From contig OZ022501.1 in NCBI GenBank assembly GCA_963989385.1, forward strand, positions 99,904,502 to 99,968,501: a DNA stretch of 64,000 bases, written 5' to 3'. The stretch comes from Ctena decussata. Taxonomy: Eukaryota > Mollusca > Bivalvia > Lucinida > Lucinidae. Every line of letters starts with the position of its first letter. The first letter of the stretch is position 1. The translations under genes were made by a program, and so were the position numbers. The notes below the pieces were generated by a model. That model was not told the origin of the DNA and ran no database searches. It was given only the letters and a program-made list of their open reading frames with translations. Positions 46,797 through 58,896 of the stretch are shown here, piece after piece.

Positions 46797-47300
46797 CGCC
46801 CTCGGTGAGTTCAGTTGGTTGGTTGGTTGATTTGATGCTTAACATCCACGGTAAACAACTAAGGTCATGTCGGGATGGTCAGTTAACCTAACCACACTAT
46901 TCCTGGGCAGGCTTAGACCTTCTAAGCGGTTAACCAGTACTAAGTGCACATACTATCGCCAGTAGCTGACAACTGCCCTTCTTGAATCAGCGGAAGAAGA
47001 AACGAAAGTATGTGGCCAGACCGGGATTCGAACCCAGGACCTCTGACTTACGAGTCATGTGCCCTACCGATAGCGCTACCCGGCCCGGCCGGTGGGTTCA
47101 GTGCTGACCTGCTACGCTAGCGGTCCGTATTCGAATTTTGCTGGAGATGAAATTATTTTCAGTCGTAAACGGGGTTTCTTTGCATACAGCGTTTCATCAC
47201 CCATCTATTGGCAAGATACGACGGACTGAAATACTGTTTCCTGAAAGGGCCGTAATATAACATCGTCTATTCACCACTGCATGTCACCAGATTGAAATAC
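46797..47300 (+). mobile_element. SINE family B copy interrupted by a SINE family A
   Basis: The head GCCCTCGGTGAGTTCAGT stops at 46815 and resumes with GTTCAGTGCTGACCTGC at 47096, continuing through the B body (TTTTCAGTCGTAAACGGGGT, GGACTGAAATACTGTTT). The gap holds a family-A SINE. The duplication GAGTTCAGT/GGGTTCAGT brackets it. Confidence 0.8.
46816..47093 (-). mobile_element. SINE family A, copy nested in SINE B
   Basis: Nearly identical in layout to 20940-21205. The tRNA-like head has anticodon arm GACTCGTAAGTCAG (CGT in the anticodon position) and B box GGTTCGAATCC, and the element ends in GTTGGTTGGTTG on the plus strand. Confidence 0.85.
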
Positions 47301-48360
47301 TGTTGATCTGAGGGCCATACAGCCGCATCCATCTTTACGCGCATACCGTACTGGTCTTTAATAGACACGGGCACAGTTCCATCAGCAAATGCACAAAAAA
47401 TGAAGACACTGCTTGCTGTACGTAACCATATTTTGAGGGTTTGAGTGTATATAATATTGCATGGAAGAGCAGACCGGTACTTCAGTCTTTAGTTATGTGT
47501 CTGGAGCTGAACTGCAGTCAGTAAAATTGTTTAATAGCATAAAGGGTCATGGAAAAATCCAATGATGCTAAATATGCGACTAGTTTAGTGCAGATTATAT
47601 ATAACGTTACTACTTAAAAGAAGTTTTGCTTCATGTTTTATTTTTCCATAGACATAATGCTAAATCAATTAATTTCCAAGAGACGACAAGAAAGGAATTA
47701 GGCTTTCACTCTTGAAAAGCCTATATCTACCAATACGGATGGAACCGAAGACCAAATTTTCGCATTTATAATACCGAAACGTAAATTTGTTAATCATACA
47801 AAATGACCATCCATATATTTCATTGCTACACACATGACTTTTACACAGGTGAAATATTACTGTTTTGCATTGGCTGTATGTAAAAAAAAGTATGGTGATG
47901 CAAAACTTCTTTTAAGCAGTATACATCATCTGGTCTTGTGGGGTCATTGAGTTCAGTATGATTTTGAAAATAGAGTTCTGCTTAAGCAGATGCAAAGGGA
48001 CGCGACCAGTGTCACATATTTGCATTACTGATCGTGAACAGACTCAGTTAAACCGAGGATGCTATTTTTGTTTCTTTGGCGGAATCCTGGCTTCCAATGG
48101 ATCTAACTTTTTAATCAAGACTGTGGCATATATGAAAAGTTAAAATCCAGATTTGTCAATCTGACCAGGTATTATATAAACAAACGGTGAAGGTCCCGAT
48201 CAGACTACACCATTCACGTCCAGTGTATTTTCCCGTCTAGGAATGGACCATACCAAGGCAATAGTGTTTTACTGCCTGCAAATTGCGTCTGTCAAGATAA
48301 ACATTCTTCTCATGGTCTTTGATGTTTGCGCACGCCGACTGACAGTAGGTGTGGCGAACA

Positions 48361-48912
48361 TTGTGACCAGAACACTGACCAGACTGTGACCAGAACACTG
48401 ATCAGACTGTGACAAGAACACTGATCAGACTGTGACCAGAACACTGATCAGACTGTGACCAGAACACTGACCAGACTGTGACCAGAACACTGATCAGACT
48501 GTGACCAGAACACTGACCAGACTGTGACCAGAACACTGATCAGACTGTGACCAGAACACTGATCAGACTGTGACCAGAACACTGACCAGACTGTGACCAG
48601 AACACTGACCAGACTGTGACCAGAACACTGACCAGACTGTGACCAGAACACTGATCAGACTGTGACCAGAGCACTGATCAGACTGTGACCAGAACACTGA
48701 TCAGACTGTGACCAGAACACTGATCAGACTGTGACCAGAACACTAATCAGACAGTGACCAGAACACTGATCAGACTGTGAACACTGACCAGACTGTGACC
48801 AGAACACTGATCAGACTGTGACCAGAACACTGATCAGACTGTGACCAGAACACTGATCAGACTGTGACCAGAACACTGATCAGACTGTGACCAGAACACT
48901 GATCAGACTGTG
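48361..48912 (+). repeat. 23-bp minisatellite, about 24 copies
   Basis: The unit CTGATCAGACTGTGACCAGA followed by ACA repeats with little drift. The main variants are CTGACC for CTGATC, GAGCAC for GAACAC, and one unit lacking CCAGA near 48777. The minus-strand ORF over it is an artefact because 23 is not a multiple of three and each unit lacks stops in all frames. Confidence 0.93.
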
Positions 48913-49481
48913 CAGTGTCAGACGCTGTGGTTTGCAAAGGCTTTAAAACATGTTGGTTTTATTTTAAACAATTGAGAAAACAGTATTTTAAATAATCTTT
49001 AAAGTTTTATTTAATGTTTTACATAAACATGTTATATAAATATATCAATATAATATATATAGTGAAGTTAGTCGCATATGACAATGTCAAAATGAAATCA
49101 TATATGCAAATAAAAGTGCCGAGGTTTAAATACAAATGAAAATAGAAGAACATATTTAAATGCAATTTATTGCTGCATATCGGAGAACACATTGCATTAA
49201 TAGTAATATTGATATATTGCTTAAAGCACCTTAGAGAAAATTATATATGATAGATAAGTGAAAATAAATGCCCTTTTCCACTATATTATGAAGCAGAGTT
49301 TAGAAAATGTACCACTATACAGAAAGTAACAACATGACTACAAATATCATTCAGTCCGCTATGCAGCTGAATTGCACAGTGTTTAAGGCGCATGTGTACA
49401 CCTTCATATTTTTCAAATATTTTTTTTTCTACAGGAAACAACGTCTGTGACTTCTACAGCTTGCTTCGCTAGACGACAAAA

Positions 49482-49537
49482 CCCAACAGGCACACAACGT
49501 CGTATCTACATTGAATCAATGCTGTGTGGCCAATGGG
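49482..49537. mobile_element. short CAACGTTGA-family MITE
   Basis: Starts CCCAACAGGCACACAACGTC and ends AATGCTGTGTGGCCAATGGG. A deletion derivative of 56 bp. Confidence 0.65.
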
Positions 49538-49712
49538 TAGTCTTCTGAAATGGGTCTGCCCTTAAAAGAAAAAAAGTCACTTTAAGAGTTGGCCCCCTTA
49601 ATGAAGAGAGACAAAACAGAAAATGGTAGAATTGTTGTCCCTGAAAGTGTACACATTCGCCTATGACAAAGTTAATGATATCATTCATGAATCGCAATGG
49701 ATTAATAGAATC

Positions 49713-49852
49713 TATGATGGGGTTTAGGCCGAGACAAGGTAATCTCAGGCTAGTTTTTAGATTATGTCTTATGCGAGGTTTGCCGAGCATAAGACATAAA
49801 TAATCTGAAACTGAGCCTGAGATTTCCTTGTCGAGACCTCAACCCCATCATT
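49713..49852. mobile_element. 140-bp hairpin MITE
   Basis: The arms ATGATGGGGTTTAGGCCGAG, AATCTCAGGCT and TTATGTCTTATG pair with CATAAGACATAAATAATC, AGCCTGAGATTTCCTTGTCG and CAACCCCATCAT. Apex CGAGGTTTGCCGAG. Confidence 0.75.
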
Positions 49853-50649
49853 GATTATTTTTCTCACCCATTTTAAGCCTGCGAAAGAAATACCGTTTAT
49901 TTTGCCATGTAGATCGCATCGAGTTTGCTTGATGTGACGTGTGTTATTTTACCGCTATCGCCCGACAACCCAGACAAGTAACGGGTAGATGGAACAAAAG
50001 CTTTAGCCAATCGTTAGTGGTTTTACAAAAACCCAAAAAGAAGTTAAGGAAGAACAGAATATCCATTGAATACCTTAACTTCTTGTTGAAGCCATTTCTA
50101 TAAACTTCAAACTACTTTTCTATTAATAGTTCTGATATGTGTGTTAATTTCACCTTCTGCATGCATATTTCATGACTAGCAGCTAATCAGAAATCTACAG
50201 TGACACCTCATGCGCATCACTGGCTGTCAATTTCATTTTGCATGCAATTTACCTGCAAGGTAGATTTGTTGAATTTAAGTGTGTAATTAATTGGGCTGTA
50301 CTATTTAGCAATGATTGGCATTTTGAGACAGCTTTCAGAGCCTAGGCTGAGATAGCAGGCCAAGATAGAAAAATCTCAGACACCTCTAGAAAGGGATATT
50401 CTTGTCCGATGGGTGAGAAAATGAGAATACGATACATGGGCAAAAATGAGAAAGCCTGTCTCGGAACACAAGCGTTCCTAGACAGACCAGTCTCACAAGG
50501 AGGTTCATATATACGAGAGAAAATTATACACAAGAAATTGCATTCTAACAGGCAACATGGCACAGACATCGGAGATTCCTCTTTTAGAAGCATAATAAGT
50601 TAATACTTCGCCTTTTTCCACACAGTATCACAGTTACATATCGCATCTC

Positions 50650-50823
50650 CACACCGGGTAGGCAGCAAACAAAAACGCCCATGCAGTGGAAGAAAATGAT
50701 AAAAAAACACATTAGAAACAGAGTTTTTGATTGCAAATAGTCGCCTATTTGCAATAGTAACGGGTTTTTCATCCGCGTTAATAGATTGTTAAGAGCGTTT
50801 TCGATTGCCGCCTACCCGGTGTG
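50650..50823. mobile_element. 174-bp MITE with CACACCGGGTAGGCAGC termini
   Basis: Left end CACACCGGGTAGGCAGCAAA and right end TTGCCGCCTACCCGGTGTG are inverted repeats of about 20 bp. The internal hairpin ATTGCAAATAGTCGCCTATT lies in the middle. It sits just beyond the stop of the ORF at 50963-51391. Confidence 0.75.
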
Positions 50824-50962
50824 AACTCGGTTCATAATATAATTGTCATGACTGTTTGTCATCTGGCATGTCGAATTCCTTGCGTATTAGTTAATTGCAC
50901 AATCCGTATTGCCACCATACTGTTTTTGCTAAATGGTATCACTATAGTCCGTCCTGAAGTTT

Positions 50963-51391
50963 CTATTCCGCTATTATTATTATACAGTTTGCTTTGTGTT
51001 TCAAGATAGGTTTTATACTGTCTGAGAGTTCGGACGGGGGTGAACACGACAGTGGTGAATCACGATCAATTTCAAGCTCTTTTACTAATGGCCCATCACA
51101 CATCTCGTCAGCCCACTGAACACGGTGAACACTAACTCGTTTGTCCGTCCGTACACTTTTACAACTGCAGGAAATAGTAATTTTAAGACAACGTCTACAT
51201 AGGTTTGATGTTGTTTTGATATCGTTTACAGCGTTTGACTTAGCTGCGTCACTGTTCGTGTTTCTGTTTAACTGATGTTCCTGAATAAAATCTTCCATAA
51301 CTGTTCTAAACAGCTCAGATCCCTCCGCTAAGTTAGTTCTGCTAGGTGGCGAGCTTCCGAGAACTTCTTCACAATCTACGTGGTCAAGCAT
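50963..51391 (-). CDS. uncharacterised protein ORF, 142 residues
   Basis: I do not recognise this protein. It starts MLDHVDCEEVLG and has an amphipathic segment near residues 25-42 (ELFRTVMEDFIQEHQ). A cysteine cluster follows (LCRRCLKITISCSC, about residues 65-78), then a basic stretch and the block RVSVHRVQWADEMCDGPLV. A Ser/Pro-rich tail ends in KPILK shortly before the stop. Residue use is balanced and lacks the Phe/Tyr/Lys skew of chance ORFs in this AT-rich DNA, and it is one of the longer ORFs not made by a repeat. Short basic-hydrophobic-WAD blocks occur in some protein-phosphatase-1 partners, but that is only a resemblance. It may be a complete small gene or the first exon of a larger one. 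No clear donor or polyadenylation signal was found. Confidence 0.45.
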   Translation of the reverse strand: MLDHVDCEEVLGSSPPSRTNLAEGSELFRTVMEDFIQEHQLNRNTNSDAAKSNAVNDIKTTSNLCRRCLKITISCSCKSVRTDKRVSVHRVQWADEMCDGPLVKELEIDRDSPLSCSPPSELSDSIKPILKHKANCIIIIAE

Positions 51392-52279
51392 GATTATTCA
51401 TCAAATCCTTTTTCTCTCAAATTGTAGATTTTTTTAATTTCTCGAAGTTTATACTTTATTTCTATTCGCCTATTTGCCCTCCTTTAAACTCTTTTTGCGA
51501 TTACAGCAGTCCTTCAACTTCTTGATACTTTTCTTGGAGTTTAGAGTAAATCTTCCTTGCAGAATAGTTTATTTTATTTTACTAATCTCTTGAAATCTCT
51601 TTCTCTTAAATCCGCTCCAAGTTTGACTTTTGCTCAAATCCTTTTAACGATTTATCAATTTCAGTTGTACTATATCTAAGCTGGATCAGCGAGATCGATT
51701 ACTTTAGAGTTCGTTTCTTTGTCGATATGTAGAAATCGGGTTTCGTTTCGCTATTTGTACTTACCTGTGGATTTGTTTGCACCACGTGACTACATTGGGA
51801 AATGGCCAAGACGGCACACCTTGCGTATGGCGCAATTATGAATGTACTTTGAGATTAACTTCAGTCCAAAAGAAATACGTTAGAATAGTTACATCACTGA
51901 AACCCGCTTGAAAATGGTAAGGACCTGCTTTCTTGAGTAAGGCCAGGATTAATATTTATGTAACTGCTGAAATTATAATTATGCATAACTGTATATATGA
52001 GTCGAGACTTGAGAAAGGTGGCGTTTTTGATTCCACAAGCAGAAGCAAACAACAAATTATTCTATTCAAAAGCATGGACCTGAACGCTGGTCAAAGTATG
52101 TGCTGTATGTCTTCAGGCGCTGAACCCACACACAAAAAGGTTGCCATTGTGGAACACAGAATCGGCTTTTTAATATTAGGCACATTTTTACATGACTGTG
52201 CTCAAATACTAGTAGATTGTATATTGAATTTATATAAGTATTCTGTTAGAAAGCAGGTTTTTATGGTACAATAGGTGTC

Positions 52280-54360
52280 CGAAGTTTAGCACAGTTATTT
52301 ATACGGTGGTGATAAATGTTTCAATATCATATTGAACCCAGTAAAGTAACTGTGGCAAATGACAGAGAACGAAGACAAGAGACATAGAACTGTAGACTAT
52401 ATGAAGCCCACTTTTAAAACAATCCATGTGGCTCAAAATCCTGGCTAAGTTTAAGAAGATTCGGCCTCATTTCATCTTATCTCTACTTACTCAGACATAC
52501 AGGGCCTTCATCTCGTATCTAGTATTATCGCAGGGACAGTGACTGTTTCTTTGTACTTAATTGCCAATGTGAAACACTGAAAATCTAACATTCAACATTT
52601 ATATGGGTATCTAAAGGTAGTATCTCACTAGACTGCGAAAGTTGGGGAGTAGCTGGAGACACAAAATTGAGAAAATAAAAATATGAATCAACGACAAGTT
52701 TTACTTGGAATCACACTGAATTGTACTTGAGACACATTTAGGCAAAAAGTCGGTTGAAGTTCGCAAATATTATCGCGAATGTCTCGCGATACGCACAATA
52801 TTCTATCGGCAAGATTGTTTTAGCACTTGTTACTGTTGCAGGGCGATTCATATTTTTGTCTCTAGTCAGTCGCAATTTAGTTTTATATATCGCCAATGCC
52901 TCACAAACTTGTCTCGCGTTTCTCACATTTTCGAAAACAAGATTGAGAAGGATTTGAAACGGGTTCGACAGCAGTCTCAGCCTAGCGAGATAGGGGCTTT
53001 GCTTATACTGTATGACGTGTAGATGTATATAAATGGGCTGCGTTTGAAAAAATCTCTGTATTATTTTCTCTCTATCAGAAAGCACGAAATGTGTGTGCAT
53101 GAACAGGTGTCATTAAGAAATTCGGAAGCATGCACTGTAGTTTAATAGACATGAAGTGGTATCAAAATACTTTTAGACGTGGACTGCTTTTCATAACATA
53201 ACTTTCATATGTGTATTCTATCTATGGGCAGCCAAAGTCGCATTCACCAACTAATGAAGAACTCATAAAGACTATGTCAGTAGCTCATAGAAGTTTGCTA
53301 TATAGTGTGGATGAAAGGTCTTAAATCCAAAGTTGTTATCACTTTTATATCTTTTCCTAGCTGGACACAGTCAGTTTTTTCTGATAGAATTGCACAGGAT
53401 TCATTCTCAGAGTTTTTATGAATATTTTAGAAACAGAAATCAAAATCGCTGATAGTCTCAGCACTAGCCATTTCACTCTGGTACATTTTACATAGTCATA
53501 CACCAGAAAATGTCATATTCATAGAGTGTCCTAGAAGACCTCAATGCCCAGCTCGGGTCAATAATATGGTCACCAGATCAAAGTGATAGGTGCAACAGTA
53601 TTGTCATAATAGACCTATTACCTTTGTCCCCAGCCATTGCTCACCAACAGGTATTACAGCTGATTGTTAGACTGGCTTTGATAATAAAGAAAAAGAGGTA
53701 TAGAAGAAGGGTGGTTTGTTTTATTTAGTACTTACTAATTCGTAACTGACCCCACTGTTGGTACAAACTGGACAGATATATAAATATTATTTTGGAAGAT
53801 TTAGTTCGTACAATGAAGATATTGTCGCATGTACGTCATAACTGTAACGTAAAGCACGAGTCAAGTAAGAAGTCACCAACAAGTGGCCAATGAAAACTAT
53901 TGCCTTTCTTCGACTTAAGCGCCGGACAAACAGATTAGTATGTTTATATTAACTGTGGTTCTGATATTTTGATTCCCTCCCCCAAGGTCACAAACAAGTG
54001 ACAGTTTGGTGCTGAGTAAACACTCCCGGAAGATCTAGTTTGCCTATTGAAATCCGAACTATTTTTGGTGTCTTCATATCCTATGACCGCCGCCAAAGGG
54101 CATCTGTAAGACACTTTTAACCTCTATGTTTATTTGCAACCCAGCCAGAAATATTTTGCTTACGTCGCGCGCCGATCGTTGAGCGACTTCGGGTGGGCGA
54201 AACCTAAGCGTCCGGGGAAGAAACCACTTGATAGTTCGGTTTCTTACTTGTGCGGCTGCCGAGGGCTTGACCTACAGAGGGTGGTGAGAGACAGTGTTTA
54301 ATACTCGGCGCTTTGACACTGGGCCAGTTCCTTCCATACCGAAATGAGTCATCCATCGTT
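52280..54360. other. no gene seen
   Basis: AT-rich DNA. A possible old TIR element runs about 52618-52994 (TAGTATCTCACTAGACTGC against the complement of AGACT...CCTAGCGAGATA) but its ends match loosely. ORFs inside it lack protein-like composition. Confidence 0.4.
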
Positions 54361-54367
54361 AGATTAG

Positions 54368-54500
54368 GACTAGTCCATATTTCAGCTAATAAGTATTAAA
54401 ATCACACAGTAGGTCCTACTGTGTGATTTTAATACTTCTTAGCTGAAATATGGACCTACTGTGTGAGTTTAATACTTCTTTGCTGAAATATGGACTAGTC
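54368..54500. mobile_element. hairpin element with duplicated right arm
   Basis: Left arm GACTAGTCCATATTTCAGCT...TCACACAGTAGG. The complementary arm CCTACTGTGTGATTTTAATA...AGCTGAAATATGGA is present twice in tandem (about 46 bases each), the second copy ending GGACTAGTC. Confidence 0.78.
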
Positions 54501-54999
54501 AAAAACTTCTGAGCCATCATCTTTCTCTATTGCTTGTATATTAGAGACAACGTATTGGCATGATAGGCTCACATTCAATCAATCTGACTGACTTTGTCAA
54601 ATCCATTTTTGCTATTTTCAGCCCTTGGACATCATGATTTATCCTCAGGATCAGGGTTGGGGTGGGGTGGTGCGTTAGGGGGTTAGGTTCAATAGAGATC
54701 ATCAAACCTGTCGGTAAAAGTGTTCCTATGGAGACCGAAAACGATCGGTCCACCCTTCTATATAGGCTCGTTCTAGTCTGAAAACATTCTGGTCACATTG
54801 CACTATTACCCTCATACTGTTTATCGGAGATTGGTTTACGATTAAAAGGCCGATGGGTAAGGAGGGATGTTTTGGTTTTCAGTATTTCACATGAACAAAC
54901 TGAAGGAACCCAGTCTTCTCCTTTCAGACTTTGGCTTTTCGCTTCCTTTCTGACGAATCACCCACTTTGAGTTTTCTTACACGCGCGGCCAGGGCAACA

Positions 55000-57840
55000 A
55001 AGCCAAATAGATATGTTTCTCATTGTTTACTACAATAATTACTCATGACATTGGCGAGAAACGATATTAGAAGTGGAAAGTTCAATTAGCGTAGTAGAGA
55101 ACGAAAAACAAAGAGAGTTGTTGTTCCGAACGATGCTTTTGAATAAGGACTAAACCACCCCCGCCAAGAAAAGAAAAAAAAGTAAAAAAGAGTCATTCGA
55201 ATTTGCAAAATAATCTAATATTTATGTATGACTGTTTTATTAAAAGAACGTTAGCAACGATGCGATCTTTGTTGTCACCAGGAAAGTGGTTGCTAGAAAG
55301 GCATTTCATTATTATGTATTTGGGTTTATGGTTGTTTTAGAGTGTCTATATCACATTTTCAAAAGGTTGTGGCGGGTAGATTGCTCTTGTACACCCACGC
55401 GCTGGACATTGAAAACAAGTTTATTGGAGACAATTTGTTAATGTATGACAGTGAAGTACTATCTTGTTTATAATGCATTATTGAGGTAAATAAAGATCTG
55501 GGTTGGGTAGTTCAAACATAACGATGGCGTTACTCGTAGTTAGCAAGACTTTAAATGTTCAAATGCATCACAGTAAAAATAGTGTAATGCAAAGAAAAAC
55601 AGTTTTTGCACTACAAAATCTTCTCACATTTTTTTCACAACAAAATATTAACACGTTAGATTTTAACAACTGGATTGAGTAAATAAGCGCGACTGCAATT
55701 GAACTGTGAATCTTTATGAATCAAAATACAAAGGGGTTGACATTATAGCATGTTTTGGATGTGCTCTTTTCTAGAAAATAGTAAGAAAGATATAAAACGA
55801 AATTGTGCCTCATTCAGCTTAGCACAGGTTATAAATTCTTATTTCATTCGCAAAGACAGGCGCAAAGCATATGGGAAGCAATACCCGTTTTTTGAATGGC
55901 GCCCTTACTTTGTTTCGTATTTAAAGTTTTATACCTTCTGTTCTTGTTAAGTTTCTTTTGGCTAGCGTATCTTGAGCTAGATTTGCTTCAAACGGATACG
56001 GATAAGACCAGAAAATAAGACTACCATCAGGTTGTTGTGCTCTAACCCTGGTGTCATGGTAAATATTTCTACGGTACGACGGGTCAGTCAACATACTTAA
56101 TTACTTCCCATGTAACAGGTTGGGTAATAAAATATATCTATTCTATCGATATTCAAAACTGCTCTGTTATACCCACTCCTTGTTCGATACAGCCTTTAGA
56201 AAATGTCGAAAAGTAGGTAGACATTAATTTGCAAAAGAGTTAAATAAAAACTGAGCCCAACATTAAATCGTAACATTTAAAGGTAAGATCTGTGACGCCT
56301 AGGTTAATTATTTTGGGACTAGCTAACATCTATGCTCTAGCCGTGGTTTGTGTGTATGTATGGACGTATCTGACTGTGCATTTTCGCATAAGCCATAAAG
56401 ATACGGATATGCTATTGACTCTTTTCGATATGCCCAATCGAGTTGAGTGGTGTTTTTGGTATTGTATTAATATTTGCGCCCTTTTTCCCCTGCCTTTTTC
56501 CTTGAAAAAATCTTATCGGAAACCCATGTGTTGTGGAGTAATTATTATAATTATTATTATCATTATTGCTATTACATGTACATGTATTTATAAAGCTCTA
56601 CATGTTACATGCACATGTATAATTGTTGTAATAAGAATAAATCATTTACGATCTCCACGCAGAACCGTAAATCGTTGTCCTTTGACCCCACTGTAAATAG
56701 CATATCACATGATACTTCATATTCAACCCTTTAATGCCTGGGAGCCATACAAGGGACATTGACGAACAGTATGACCCAGATCTGATATCAGGCGTCGCAA
56801 GGGCAGGATTTTCAGGGGATTGCCTTCAAAACTGGACTGTTTTAAAGATGAAATAGTAAAATAAAAACAAAAAGAAATGCCTGACATCCATTATAATTTG
56901 AAATGGGCCCCAAAGAGCTAAGTAGAATCCGCTGACCATTAATGACTTAATCTTCAATTACTGGCTATTGCGTTTCAACAACGTCATGCGACCCAGAATG
57001 ATACTAGCTACAACGTGAGAAGCCCTGTCTTATGTCATGTATGAGCTGCGCATTCTCAGTCATGACCGGAAACGTGCACTCTGCTGATGCCATGTACAGT
57101 TCGTTGTCTAAAATTCGATAATATCCAAAATCATTTGCTCAGGCAGGTCTGACTATGCATATTTCGAGTATGTTTTATGCGAGGTTTCTCTAGACGGTAC
57201 ATAATTAAATGTTACATGTGGGAAAGTCGGACATCTGTAAGTGTTGTTTATTTGCTTACAAGTAATAAAATCATAGTAACAAAAAATCGTAAAACTAGGT
57301 GACATTGGACGTGGTTTAACTTAATCAAGAAGTATTTGCTAAAGTTTGGCGACATCGCCGGGGTATAAATCATGGCCTGAACAAGCACACAATACTATCT
57401 AATCATGTACACCTGATTTGATACCAATAAAATACTTACAACCAATAAAACTTTTGAATTGACGCAATAAAATAAAGTTTACAGAAGCGATAAAACATGC
57501 CTATAGATTGTTTTATTTTCTTTATGTGAATCACACCTTGCCTTGAGTGAGTGCGAAACACATAAAACACATCAAACAATCTTCAGTTCATGAACTAAGT
57601 CAACATATGCCCTCATTTTACGTCATAGTCGAACTTTCTCAAAACAAAAACAAGGGCTCTCGATGGGGGACGCCTGCGCTCGTGAGGTAATACGTAAGCG
57701 TCTCCTACCAGATGCCTGCAGCTAATGTGTCCCGAGAAATTCGACAGTAAGTGTGACTCGGAGAGAGATGCTCGTTGCCTGCCGAGACCTGCCCATCATA
57801 TCTTTTCTTTCAAACTTTTGGGGTTTAGCGACACTGAAGA
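55000..57840. other. no gene recognised
   Basis: ORFs near 55750 and 56292 are short and rich in Phe, Ile, Tyr and Cys without domain features. 56735-56830 resembles 30445-30540 (GGGACATTG..AACAGT, CCAGATC), a diverged dispersed repeat. Confidence 0.45.
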
Positions 57841-57852
57841 AGTTAAATACAG

Positions 57853-57985
57853 TGAGTGAGTGAGTGAACTCGGGTTTAACTTAACGTCCCACCAACAACG
57901 AGGTCATATGGAGACGGGACCTCGGTTTAAAGTCTCATCCGAAAGACCTGAGAAGCGGGGGGATCGATCTTGCGACCCCTGGATT
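57853..57985 (-). mobile_element. SINE fragment with perfect 12-bp duplication
   Basis: 133 bases with GTTTAACTTAACGTCCCACC, ACAACGAGGTCATATGGAGA and a minus-strand B-box-like GCAAGATCGATCC. The direct repeat AGTTAAATACAG occurs at 57841-57852 and 57986-57997. The core resembles the AACGTCC-containing body of family A. Confidence 0.8.
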
Positions 57986-58896
57986 AGTTAAATACAGAAA
58001 CGCGCGTCTGTCGCACTAAATTTGGTATGCATACGTTTCTTTTATTACTGTGCCCTTCGCCCCAAGCAAGTAAAGTCCATTCTGCTATTGCTGATTTCTG
58101 TCCAATATTCAAGCATGTTGCTAGTATTTATATTAATCCAGGAGATGATTTAAATGAACATTTGTTTTCTGTGAGATCCTGCACCATATATTATCATATA
58201 AATTGCATATGTATAAGCAACTACACCACAAATACTGGTCTCGGTTGGCTGTTTTACGAACGGATCCATACTGACAATTTTGTGAATGATTCCGGTAACT
58301 TAACTGGTGTGGTGTGTATGGATACTCGTACATATTTAAAAGCAATTATTCTTATATGAGGAGCAAGACCAACTACGATTGCCAAACTTTGTAGAACTGG
58401 AACAGACAATGTTTGCTTTGCTTCAAAGAAATGGCATCAGATCCCTTAGCAGATGATACAAAATCTGGCCCGCGGTGTGAGAGGGCGCGTTAAGTAGTCA
58501 TTAATAGTCAAGGAGATAATTCGAAACGCTGCGTTAAACTGTCAACAGCCAAAGCATATAGTAAGGCTTTGTAATTACCGGACTTTCATTTTCACTTATT
58601 CCACAGAACAAATACGGCGGGTGTATTATAGGAAGGTGATGCTAAACCTACTCGCGAGCACCTGTTCATACTTATGTTTTGAGGTTCATGTCTGTGTATC
58701 TAAACTCTTTCGGAATTGTCAATGTATATATGATTGCGCGTCTGGACTTTTGGTTTGGGCACTTTGACAAACGTCTTAAAACCTATTTTACATCGAACCA
58801 AAGAAGTGTGACCTCAGTAGTGGTCGATTACCAAATGCACAGTATCCCAGTTACCAGCAGAAAAAGTATCAGCCATGAATAATCAGCCATCCAATA

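Noticed and set aside
47013..47090. tRNA-Thr (CGT) gene on the minus strand
   Set aside because: Same SINE family, inserted in another SINE.
48448..48651. Minus-strand ORF of repeating SGHSLVSVLVTVWSVFW-type sequence
   Set aside because: It is translated 23-bp minisatellite; the protein repeat is a consequence of the tandem DNA repeat lacking stops.
48361..48912. CRISPR array
   Set aside because: Units are head-to-tail 23-bp repeats without unique spacers, in a eukaryotic setting.
52738..53100. 120-codon minus-strand ORF
   Set aside because: Lies within a likely decayed TIR repeat with TCGCGA and CTCGCG palindromes, and no domain is recognisable.
56292..56696. 134-codon ORF with hydrophobic segments
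   Set aside because: Hydrophobicity stems from AT-rich codons and an ATTATTATT run; no acceptable context or family.
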